Source: Lithodes maja
Lineage: Eukaryota; Arthropoda; Malacostraca; Decapoda; Lithodidae
Direction: 5' to 3'
NCBI GenBank assembly: GCA_037953745.1
Contig: JBAKBP010007638.1
Location: 33,961-97,960, forward strand
DNA: 64,000 nt
Part shown: one piece after another, positions 45,553-55,200 of the stretch
How the letters are laid out: every line of letters begins with the position of its first letter
Position numbering within the stretch: position 1 is the first letter of the stretch
Notes under the pieces: model-generated
The model's database searches: none
The model's input: the letters and a program-made list of their open reading frames with translations, nothing else
What the model was told of the DNA's origin: nothing
Made by a program: the position numbers and the translations under genes

Positions 45553-47369
45553 TGTTACGGCTGGATCGGCAATACATATTCGGGATTCTTGATCGTAGGA
45601 CAGAAATGGCTTATGTGACAACGACACGCTCGATTCCAGTCCCAAATACTATATGCTCCAGACAACAAAAGCACCAACGCCCTACAGAGTTATCGTCTAT
45701 GGTAACGAGGTACCTTAACTCGGCGAAAGTGTACAACAGGGGTAGGCTATGAGGCTAAACTCCCTCAGACATTTATAGGTTACGTTATTACTAAAGAAAT
45801 GCAATACTCAAGAAACTACGTTAATATTAAGCCTCTAATAATGTAGAATAGAAGCAGGCTAAAGGTATGACAGTGAAATGCTAAATGACAAATGTACACG
45901 CCTACTTGAAAGCGCGTGCACTAGAATAACTGTCCCCTACTAACATGCACTAGCATGTAGCATACAAGATGTTCATGATCCAGTAGATACCTAATAATAC
46001 ACATGGAAGGAACATAAATAGTAGTCACTTATTATAATAATGAATCTATACTTGGAATAACTAAAAGGTTGCAGGCAACAGTACTGCGCCGGTAGCCTAC
46101 TACCGCATAGGCTACTTCGCTTCTCTCACTCTGTCTCCCCTCTGAGTCCGTATGCGCCCTACGCAACAGAACTCCGGACACAGCAGCAAAACGACAGTGC
46201 AGTTAATTGATACATGAAAGTATTAATAGTGTTGTCTTGTGTGTGAGTAATGTGTATTGTAAAGTGTTACATACATAAACTTAAAGAGAGCTGCAATGCT
46301 TAGTAAAATAAAGATATATCCCACTCATCATCCCCATGTGTTCTAGCTAGCAGGCCAAGTCACAGGAACAACGAGTCCCAGCACCGAAAGCGAGAACCCA
46401 GGAAAAGACTGTAGAGAACACAAGGACAGATAAATTACGTTACTCTACTATACCGGCACTACGAGCGAGCTGTAGTCTCTGGTACTACACTCGCTCCTGG
46501 CTCGGTATGCAAATCAAGGCTAAGTCCTCGCCCCTCTACAGACAACTCCTGGGCATGGTCGGGCTCTTACACATGGCACCAGTCTAGTCACAAATTGGAT
46601 GATGAGCGGGGCATATAACTCGTGAACATGTAGAACGTTCACCAACTATCCTCATCAAGAAGATCGCTGTTCACATTAACCCCTTAAATCTAATACATGT
46701 AAATATATGCTTGTCCTAAGAGTAATACGAGAGGTGAGTGCTGAAACTCCTTTAGGACCTCAAGGGAAGGTTATGCATTTAAATAGAGAGAAGAATGAAA
46801 TGAGAGTAATGTCGTCAGAGAGAAAGAGTGCAACCGTGAGAAATTGGGAGAGAGGGCAAGGGATGTTAGAATCTCAAAGGTTCTAGGCAACCTGATCATG
46901 GAACACACAGCGAGCCTCCAGGCAATGTGCTGTACGACAACATGGGCAGCCCAGGCAGCATAGGCAGGCGGCAATGGACTACCAACCCTGTCGCGCCCAG
47001 CTATAAGCGCAAGGCTGCCAACCAGTCCATACGTCTGGCAACCACCCCCCCGGCAGCGTGGCGCGTTGCTACCCTCTCGCTCTGAAGCCCAACTCACTCT
47101 CTCTCTCTGAACTCCCATTGTCTTATCTATCAACTTCTCTATTGATACTACATATTAAATGGAAGGTCTCGACATGGCTTAAAACAAAACCCACCACTGG
47201 TTAGCACATGACGAGACCTTTGCAGAGATACAAAGAACATAGTTATAAGTTGTCACACTCAATATACATAGCTGCTGACGGTAGCCAGCACGGTACAGTG
47301 GTACGGGCGGTACAGTGGAGTACCAAGGAGTACAATCAGGTTGCGTTGCCACGCACTGGGTGCGTCACA
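45553..47369 (-). repeat. 5' LTR of element B
   Basis: 1,817 bp, about 99.8 % identical to 38028-39844. The right border at 47369 is followed by an RTE-like fragment. Confidence 0.9.
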
Positions 47370-47428
47370 CCTTATATAGGGGGACTATTATGCCAGTCTT
47401 CCAGTCATCGGGTGCACTCCCCTTCTCC
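47370..47428 (-). mobile_element. 59-bp fragment of the P/Q-type RTE element
   Basis: 'ccttatatagggggactatt' through 'gcactccccttctcc' matches 28566-28625 and 34296-34350. It lies between the LTR of B and the next element. Confidence 0.75.
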
Positions 47429-47468
47429 AATTCTGCTAATTCTTACACATAAGAAATTGAAAACCAGA

Positions 47469-50069
47469 ATGATTGATCTGAATAATAGTAAAGCGGAAAT
47501 ATTAGCAGTAGAATTAATAGATGATGACAATCAAAAGGCGGATATTGTAGTGGCCTACATGCCGCCCTACACAGGGGCTTGGGAAGAGGAGGAATACAAA
47601 TTTATCAAAGATGAGATGATTATTTGTATTGAAAAATTAACTCGTAGAAACAATGAATTAATTATAGTAGGGGACTTCAACTGTAAAGAGGTGGATTGGG
47701 AGCAGAGAGAAGCTGGTAGCAACGTGAACTCGTGGGGGTATAGGCTACTGGATATGGTAACAGAAAATTTATTGGTGCAAAATATAAAGGAAAATACAAG
47801 AAGAAGGGGAAATTATGAAGCATCCAGATTGGACCTAATGTTTACTAGAGACCCAGATGTAATTTCTGATATAAAATACTTACCACCTTTAGGCAAGAGC
47901 GATCACGTTGTAATGGATATAGAAATCCTATTGGGTTATTCCAATATGGAGGAGAGGGAGGAGCATAAGGAAACTAGGTTTGACTATGCAAAAGGAGACT
48001 ACCAATCACTGAGACAATACTTTAGAGATGTTGACTGGAGTGAAATACATCGGAGAAATAGTGTAGACGAGAAGTATGGAGTATTTAAAACAATATATGA
48101 AGAAGGAGTTAATAAATATGTTCCTAAACAAGGTAATAGGTCAGCGAAGGTAAAGGATTGGTTTAATGAAAAATGTAGGAAAGCCAAGGAAAAGAGAGAC
48201 CAAGCGTGGAAGGCAGCTAGAAAAAGGTGTAATGGAGAAACTTGGAACAGATACAAGAGATTAAGAAATGTATATGCTGCAATCAGGAGACAAGAAGCCA
48301 GAGAATATGAGAAGAACATTGTGAAAAAATGTAAGAGTGATCCTAAACTGTTCTATAGGTTTATAAATAGTAAAATGAAGGTAAGGGATAGAATAGTGAG
48401 GTTGAAGGTTGAAGGGACCACTTATGATGACGACCAGAATATGTGTGAAATTATGAACAATACACTACACTCAGTATATACTAAAGGTGATAACTTTGAA
48501 GAAGTACCGGTAGGTGAAATTGGTGATAAACTGGGAGAGATTAATTTTCTCCCAGAGGAGCTAGTAGAAATAATGAAAGGACTAGATGTGAAAAAAGCAG
48601 TGGGACCTGACAATGTAGCGGGATGGATTTTGAAAGAATGTGCTGACGAACTAGTGAAACCCTTATATGAGATAATAAAATACTCTCTGGAAGTGGGAAA
48701 ATTACCAATGGACTGGAAGAGAGCCAACATTGTACCGATTTATAAAGGTGGGAACAGGGAACATCCATTGAATTATCGACCTGTGTCACTTACTAGTATA
48801 GTGTGCAAAATCTGTGAGAAAATAATTAAGAAAAGATGGATGATTTACTTGGAAAAGAATAATCTACTATCTAACAGGCAATTTGGATTCAGGGAGGGTA
48901 CCTCATGTGTTACAAATCTACTCAGTTTTTATGACAGAGTGGTTGACATATTACAAGAGAGAGATGGATGGGTGGATTGCGTATATATTGACATGAAGAA
49001 AGCTTTTGACAGAGTATCGCATAGCAGGCTGAAGTGGAAATTAAAAGAGTATGGAGGGATTCAGGGTAGTTTGTTAAATTGGATGGAGGACTATCTTTCA
49101 GGGAGACAGATGAGGACTACTATCAGAGATAAATTTTCTACGTGGAAAGATGTCACAAGTGGAGTTCCGCAGGGAGCGGTGCTGGCTCCCATAATGTTTC
49201 TAATATACATTAACGACATGCCAAAGGATATAAATGCATATATGAATATGTTTGCAGATGATGCCAAGATCATGAAGCATATAGAAGATGAAAACAGTGG
49301 TAGGGAATTACAGAGGGATTTGGATAGGATAGATCAATGGAGCAAGAAGTGGAAAATGGAATTTAACACAAATAAATGTCATGTAGTGGAAATGGGAGTA
49401 AGTAAAAGAAGGCCACATATGGAATATAAGTTAGGAGAAAACACTATTAACCCATCAGAGAAAGAAAAGGACTTAGGGATAACTGTTAGGAGTGATCTTT
49501 CACCTGAGAATCATATTAATAAGATAGTGGGAGAAACATATGGACTGCTAAACAGAATAAAAATAGCATTTAACTATATAAACGAGGAGATGCTGGAGAA
49601 AATAATAAAAACATTGGTGAGACCAAGACTGGAGTATGCGGCAGTGGTGTGGGCACCACATCTAAAAAAGCATATAAAGAAGCTGGAGAAGGTTCAGAGA
49701 GCTGCAACTAGGATGATACCAGAACTGAGAGAATTACCATATGAGGAGAGATTAAAGAAATTAGATTTACCATCTCTAATGGATAGGAGGGAGAGAGGCG
49801 ATATGATTATGATGTACAAATGTGTGAGAGGACTCGAAAAGGTGGACAAGAAGGGTTATATTGTGAAAGATAATGGTAGAACTAGGGGGCATAGATATAA
49901 GCTAATGAAAGGAAGATGTAAAGGAGATGTGAGAAAGTATAGTTTCCCTTACAGAAGTATAAGTAAATGGAATCAGTTGGAAGAGGAAGTGGTGTGTGCC
50001 AAAAACATTCATATTTTTAAGGCAAAGTTAGATAATTGTAACTCAGGAAGCGGGACAATACGAGCCTAA
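47469..50069 (+). CDS. Endonuclease-reverse transcriptase of the (AC)n-tailed element, 5'-truncated
   Basis: 866 codons from the first ATG inside the element. The frame is open further upstream into the LTR of B, but that part is LTR and RTE sequence, not protein. Endonuclease part: 'VAYMPPYTGAW', 'VGDFNCKEVDWEQR', 'SRLDLMFTRDPD' and 'GKSDHVVMDI'. Then a basic linker with 'DWFNEKCRKAKEKRDQAWK', 'KKAVGPDNVAGWILKECA', and RT motifs 'NYRPVSLTSIVCKI', 'FGFREGTSC', 'YIDMKKAFDRVSH', 'GVPQGAVLAPIMFLIYINDM' and F595-A-D-D. The C-terminal region ('YRSISKWNQLEEEV', 'FKAKLDN') resembles that of arthropod CR1-like elements. No internal stop, so the insertion is recent, but it cannot act alone without the N-terminal endonuclease motifs. 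Confidence 0.87.
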   Translation: MIDLNNSKAEILAVELIDDDNQKADIVVAYMPPYTGAWEEEEYKFIKDEMIICIEKLTRRNNELIIVGDFNCKEVDWEQREAGSNVNSWGYRLLDMVTENLLVQNIKENTRRRGNYEASRLDLMFTRDPDVISDIKYLPPLGKSDHVVMDIEILLGYSNMEEREEHKETRFDYAKGDYQSLRQYFRDVDWSEIHRRNSVDEKYGVFKTIYEEGVNKYVPKQGNRSAKVKDWFNEKCRKAKEKRDQAWKAARKRCNGETWNRYKRLRNVYAAIRRQEAREYEKNIVKKCKSDPKLFYRFINSKMKVRDRIVRLKVEGTTYDDDQNMCEIMNNTLHSVYTKGDNFEEVPVGEIGDKLGEINFLPEELVEIMKGLDVKKAVGPDNVAGWILKECADELVKPLYEIIKYSLEVGKLPMDWKRANIVPIYKGGNREHPLNYRPVSLTSIVCKICEKIIKKRWMIYLEKNNLLSNRQFGFREGTSCVTNLLSFYDRVVDILQERDGWVDCVYIDMKKAFDRVSHSRLKWKLKEYGGIQGSLLNWMEDYLSGRQMRTTIRDKFSTWKDVTSGVPQGAVLAPIMFLIYINDMPKDINAYMNMFADDAKIMKHIEDENSGRELQRDLDRIDQWSKKWKMEFNTNKCHVVEMGVSKRRPHMEYKLGENTINPSEKEKDLGITVRSDLSPENHINKIVGETYGLLNRIKIAFNYINEEMLEKIIKTLVRPRLEYAAVVWAPHLKKHIKKLEKVQRAATRMIPELRELPYEERLKKLDLPSLMDRRERGDMIMMYKCVRGLEKVDKKGYIVKDNGRTRGHRYKLMKGRCKGDVRKYSFPYRSISKWNQLEEEVVCAKNIHIFKAKLDNCNSGSGTIRA

Positions 50070-50102
50070 AAAGCTCAACTCCTGTATACTACAAATAGGT
50101 AA

Positions 50103-50104
<2 letters not shown>

Positions 50105-50152
<48 letters not shown>
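50105..50152. repeat. (AC)24 microsatellite, tail of the non-LTR element
   Basis: Perfect AC repeat directly after 'ggtaaat'. Confidence 0.9.
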
Positions 50153-50153
<1 letters not shown>

Positions 50154-50218
50154 ACGTACGTTCCCAGAGGCACACCATTCCTCTCTCCCCCAATCTTGCA
50201 GACCAGAGTGGCAATATT

Positions 50219-50516
50219 CGTGCAGAGTGGAACCTAGTCGGAAAGCAAACTAAACCACACTCAAATTTCACAATGCACGGTAAGGATATAATATGATTCA
50301 AGTATCTGTATAAACCTATCGGTATTTTGAAATTACGGTGTCTAACACAAAAAAACAAAAAAAACAAAACAAAAATCGTGCAGAGTGGAGGAGCCTAGTC
50401 GGAAGAGAAAATAAACAACACCCAAAATTGACAATACACGGAATTAATATAATATTATGATTTAGGTGTCTTTATAAATCTATGGGTATTTTGAAATTAC
50501 GGCGTCTGACAAAAAC
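50219..50516. repeat. Two tandem ~158-bp copies, diverged
   Basis: Copies at 50219 and 50377 both start 'cgtgcagagtgga', share 'cctagtcgga' and 'gtattttgaaattacgg', and end in A-rich DNA. Confidence 0.75.
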
Positions 50517-50651
50517 AAATAAGTGAAATAACAAATCAAATAAAAATAAGGACTCCAAGGTCCTCATTATTGAGGCCCGGTGTTGGTAAGGCATTATTGC
50601 CTCGAGTTAGTGCAAATGTCAGACAGAAGAAACAGGAGTTCCAATAGCAAA

Positions 50652-50699
50652 GGGGGGGGGGGGTTCCTTGTTCGGTTGGTGCCTATCCCCCCCCCCCCC
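50652..50699. repeat. G12 run and C13 run facing each other
   Basis: G at 50652-50663 and C at 50687-50699 with 23 bases between could pair as a hairpin. Run lengths in assemblies are unreliable. Confidence 0.6.
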
Positions 50700-50832
50700 A
50701 CTCTCCTTTGTTGCTGCATATCTAGTATCTTATGTAATTATATTATTTATGTAAGAATATTTACGCTTGTATGAGGGCTGGATAATTGTTTACTATAGTT
50801 ATAATAACTTGCGATTTATTGTATTTAAATGG

Positions 50833-51512
50833 AAAACTACTGTCTATCTATCTATATACTCAGGCCTAATCCAAAACTACTGTCTATCTATCTATATACT
50901 CAGGCCTAATCCAAAACTACTGTCTATCTATCTATATACTCAGGCCTAATCCAAAACTACTGTCTATCTATCTATATACTCAGGCCTAATCCAAAACTAC
51001 TGTCTATCTATCTATATACTCAGGCCTAATCCAAAACTACTGTCTATCTATCTATATACTCAGGCCTAATCCAAAACTACTGTCTATCTAGCTATATACT
51101 CAGGCCTAATCCAAAACTACTGTCTATCTATCTATATACTCAGGCCTAATCCAAAACTACTGTCTATCTATCTATATACTCAGGCCTAATCCAAAACTAC
51201 TGTCTATCTATCTATATACTCAGGCCTAATCCAAAACTACTGTCTATCTATCTATATACTCAGGCCTAATCCAAAACTACTGTCTATCTATCTATATACT
51301 CAGGCCTAATCCAAAACTACTGTCTATCTATCTATATACTCAGGCCTAATCCAAAACTACTGTCTATCTATCTATATACTCAGGCCTAATCCAAAACTAC
51401 TGTCTATCTATCTATATACTCAGGCCTAATCCAAAACTACTGTCTATCTATCTATATACTCAGGCCTAATCCAAAACTACTGTCTATCTATCTATATACT
51501 CAGGCCTAATCC
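50833..51512. repeat. 40-bp minisatellite, 17 copies
   Basis: Units 'aaaactactgtctatctatc' + 'tatatactcaggcctaatcc' repeat 17 times with one visible variant (gctatatact at 51091). The reverse complement contains 'ggcctgagtatatagataga', which matches the 3' end of the RTE-like element at 17357-17391 ('gggcctgagcatatagatag'). Confidence 0.95.
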
Positions 51513-51532
51513 AAAACAAAACAAAATTTCTA

Positions 51533-51551
51533 GGGGGGGGGGGGGGGGGGG
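51533..51551. repeat. G19 homopolymer
   Basis: Lies where the RTE-like 3' UTR has a C-rich 'ctaccccc' on the opposite strand, so it may be an expansion of that run. Confidence 0.8.
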
Positions 51552-51735
51552 ACTGACTCAAAACAGAGCCAGAATAGGGACAACACAACAGAAAACGATG
51601 AACACACAAAAACAAAATACAAATTCACACACACCTAGGTCATCCAGAAGACCCGGAGACCAAGGTCACTGTAATTAGTCCATGAGCCAGGCCAGATATC
51701 GGTACCACCTGGGGTGACTAAACACGAATGGTACT
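51552..51735 (-). mobile_element. 3' UTR remnant of the RTE-like element (14376 family)
   Basis: The minus strand reads 'ttggtctccgggtcttctgg', then 'atgacctaggtgtgtg', then T/G-rich, then 'ggctctgttttgagtc', parallel to 17220-17335 of the complete element. Its coding part is missing. It continues leftwards through the G run into the minisatellite. Confidence 0.65.
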
Positions 51736-52270
51736 AAAATGTTTATAGAGTGACTGTAAGTACATTAAGATATGATAGCCTTCTCGCACTGGTAGCTTAG
51801 TCTAATTTTTTTGATGCAATAGGGGCGCTACCCAAAAATAAAGATTTTTAGCGTGACGCTCGGCGTTTTCCTCATTTTCTTTAAAATCCATCACACAATC
51901 ATCGCGAAACTTTGAACACCTATGTAGAATTATATTCTCTACCAGAGTTGTTCCTAGGTATTTTTCAAATTTCCTCATATTTCGGAATATACTCTATATT
52001 TTGGGTATTTTCCTCTAAATCTAGAATAAATCCTTAAATATGGGGAACATTGAAAAATATATTCTAACAGCTCTTGTAGCTTATTTGATTCTCAACAAGA
52101 ATTATTCCGATGTGTATTTCAAGTTTCTCCATATTTAGGGGTTTATTTCATATTTGGGGATTTTTGGTTATATTTTGGGGATAATTTATTATTGGAAGGA
52201 GCAAACATATGTAGAGTGGTTTCCATGTAATGTGTTTGTTTGTTCATGGTTTAATGGTGATATTTTTTGC
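51736..52270. other. AT-rich leader or intron ahead of the nuclease-like gene
   Basis: Contains repeated 'tatttggggatttt'-like and 'catatttaggggt' phrases but no frame. It ends in 'atattttttgcag' at 52260-52272, a good 3' splice site. Confidence 0.45.
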
Positions 52271-52271
52271 A

Positions 52272-52272
52272 G
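52272..52272 (+). promoter_or_regulatory. Candidate 3' splice acceptor
   Basis: 'tattttttgcag' ends at 52272, 26 bases before the ATG at 52299. It implies an upstream non-coding exon. Confidence 0.5.
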
Positions 52273-52298
52273 GTGTGTGTCGACTGTTTGACGGCAGG

Positions 52299-55200
52299 AT
52301 GGAACCATCTGCGAGGAAGAGAGCACGGATCGACTGTATCATCCACTGCTCTGATGATGACAGCGATGCTCTGGTGTCACCACAGGATTTGGACTCCTGG
52401 AACACATTGCTCAGGGCTGCAGAAATCAGGCAGCATGATCCAGTCCTGGAAGCAGCCAAGGGCCTTGAAGAAGGAGGAATACCACACATACATTATCACC
52501 GTAAATGTCGTAGTCTCTTTACAATGAAGAAGTCACTGGATTCTATCCTTGCCAAGGGTGTCAAGATAGAATCAGCAAGCGTCGACCCCAGGAGGAGGGC
52601 ATCAAGGGATGCCCCTAGTACTAGCAGGGTGTATGCCAAAGGATGTATCTTCTGCGAGAAGTCAAGCAAGTACATAAAAACAACAAAGACAAGGGAGCCA
52701 CTCATACAGTGTGTTGAGCTACGAGCAGATGAGAAGATTCGCAGAGCAGCAATAAGGAAACTCAACCAGAGAATCCTTGGTTTAGTTAGCAGAGACCTTG
52801 TTGCTGCAGAGGGTCACTACCACAAGTCGTGCTACAAACTCTTCACAAAAGATGATTTCCCAGCGGCCGCCAGGTCGGGTGCAGGTGAAAATCAGGAAGA
52901 AAGCGAGGAAGCACGCTACGAAGAGGTTGAGACAGAAGCCCTCGAGGAACTCTGCTTGTATATAAGGACCAAATTATTCCCCAACCCAGAGGTACTGCCT
53001 ATGACAAACCTCACATCTAGGCTTGAGAGATCCATGATGTCCCGTGGTATTATCCAACTGAAACCAGCGACAAAGAAACATGTTCGCCGAAAGATTGAAA
53101 CCGAGTTTGGAGAATCACTACGCTTTGTCCCAGATGAGAAAGGAAAGCTTCTAATCTATCCACGCAGCCTCTCAATGGACGACCTTGCCCGGCAAGCACA
53201 CAAAATGGCAAAAGACCTGCAAGAAGCAAGAGCAGCTAACTCTGAAGATGTCTTAACCAAAGCAGGAATGCAGCTGAGGAATGAGATCAATAAACAAGAT
53301 GTGAGTCAGCCATGGCCTCCCGATACAGATCAGAATGTCATTCCTGCAGCAGTCACTCAATTCCTGCACACCCTGCTGACAGGAGAGTGTGAGTGTGAAA
53401 CTCCCTCTGAAAGAGCTCAACGTCTTGCCACTTCCTTTGGCAGTGACTTGGTCTTTGCTGTTACCAGTGGCAAGACAAAACCACCCAAGCACGTACTGCT
53501 GACCAATGCTGTAAAGTCTTTGACAGGAAACACAGAACTGATCCGAACTCTGAATCGTCTTGGTCACTGTGTGTCTTACTCAATGTTTGAGGAGATCGAT
53601 ACAGCCCTTTGTATCCAGAAGCTGGAATGCTCAAAGGATGACATTCCACTGCCAGCAAACATCTACCCTGGTGTGTTCACAACCCTGGCCTGGGATAACA
53701 TTGACCGACTTGAAGAGACCCTAAGTGGAGCAGGTACTTCTCATAGAGTCAATGGCATTGCTGTCCAGTCCAAGGTTGCAGGCTCTGTGCCAGAGAAAGT
53801 CCTGCCAGAGATTACCAAGTCCAAGATAAGAAGCATCACTCAGACATCATCAATGCTGCCAATATACAATGTTGGGCGGCGGGCAGGGCCACCTAGGATT
53901 GAGACTGCGTATGTCGACACTACCAAGGAAGTCCAGGATTCAAAGACAAAGAACCATATCTGGCTTCTTACTCGAATGTCAGACCATGAGGACCAGTCCA
54001 TCAGCAGTTGGACTGGGTTCAACATCAAAATGTGCAGAGACATTGCAGTGGTTCAGGACACTGTAAGCTACCTGCCCACTATCAATGCTCCCGCAACAGA
54101 AATGTCCACCGTTAATGAAATCTTGGAACAAACGCATGCTATCATGCAGTCCTTACAGCTTAACAAGATTGTGTGCGTGTTTGATCAAGCACTCTATGCC
54201 AAAGCTGCCGAAGTTATCTGGAAACAAGAGAAGTTCAAGAACATTATCATCAGGATGGGCGTCTTCCACACAATCTGTAATCTCATCTCCACCATAGGAA
54301 AGAGGTTTCAAGATGCAGGTCTTAGAGATCTGTGTGTGGAATCAGGTATCATCGCAGAAGGATCAGTGTCAGGAGTGATGAACGGCAAGAGGTACAACAG
54401 AGCAGTGAGACTACACAAGCTCGTGTATGAAGCACTGATGAGGCTTGCATGGAAAGGCTTCCTTTCATGGCTAGAAGAAAACCATTCAAGGGACATACAC
54501 CATCTAGATGAAACACTGAAGGACATCAACAGCTTTCACAGCAATGTGTCTCAGGGACTCTTTCAAGAGCTGATGGAGAGTGAATCATGCACACATATCA
54601 TGAAGCTTTTCCAAGTTTATCTTGAGACCCTCAGAGATGAACACAACCTCTCAGCATTCTGGATGTCATACCTGGACATGGTTGAGATCATGCTGGACTT
54701 AATTCGAGCCTCCAGAGAAGGCAACTGGATGCTCCACCTAGGAGCAATCCGACAGATGATACCGTGGTGTTTTGCCTATGACAAAGTGAACTATGCCCGG
54801 TTCCTAACCTACTACTATGCCTTGATGTCTCGACTGCCCATTGAACACCCAGAGGTCCATGAACACTTCATGCAAGGTGGCTTTTCGGTCCAGATCGGTA
54901 GCAAGAATCCCTTTGGACGGATCCCTGTGGACCAGACAATCGAAGAGACGATCAACAAAGACACCCAGACACCAGGGGGCACAAAAGGCTTCAGCCTGAA
55001 AGGCGGAGCTGTCGCCAGGTACTACCTGACATCGGAGTATCGCAGCAGGTACTTAAGGCAGCTCAGGACTATGGTAGTAGGCCAAAAGTATACGGACTTC
55101 AGCCACCCAGACCTACAGATGGCCAGGATTAGAAGAGATGAGGCCGATGTCCAATCTTTAGTTCAACTGATGGAGACCAGCTGGTTGAACCCCTTCAACG

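Larger units (their letters stand above)
38028..47369 (-). mobile_element. LTR retrotransposon B, complete; Gmr1-like order, very young
   Basis: A 9.34-kb minus-strand element with two 1,817-bp LTRs (38028-39844, 45553-47369) that differ at about four positions by eye (~0.2 %), PBS, PPT and an intact 1,727-codon Gag-Pol ORF. No target duplication: the left flank ends 'gatat' and the right flank starts 'cctta'. It is nearly identical to element C, in opposite orientation. Confidence 0.92.
47429..50152 (+). mobile_element. Non-LTR retrotransposon (CR1/L2/Daphne-like) with (AC)n tail, 5'-truncated
   Basis: One open frame with endonuclease and RT, a very short 3' UTR ending 'caaataggtaaatac' and an (AC)n run. 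The 5' part of the endonuclease is missing. No target duplication was found. The tail style is what suggested a decapod host. Confidence 0.8.

Noticed and set aside
47208..47468. N-terminal extension of the non-LTR ORF into element B's LTR
   Set aside because: Translates LTR and RTE scrap; chance open frame across a TE junction.
50833..51512. CRISPR-like array
   Set aside because: 40-bp units are contiguous with no spacers; eukaryotic minisatellite.
50652..51551. G-quadruplex or hairpin regulatory element from the G and C runs
   Set aside because: Single long homopolymers near microsatellites; length is unreliable and no gene context supports regulation.
52230..52298. 23-codon extension upstream of the nuclease-like protein
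   Set aside because: Lies across a good 3' splice site and reads as pyrimidine-rich intron.
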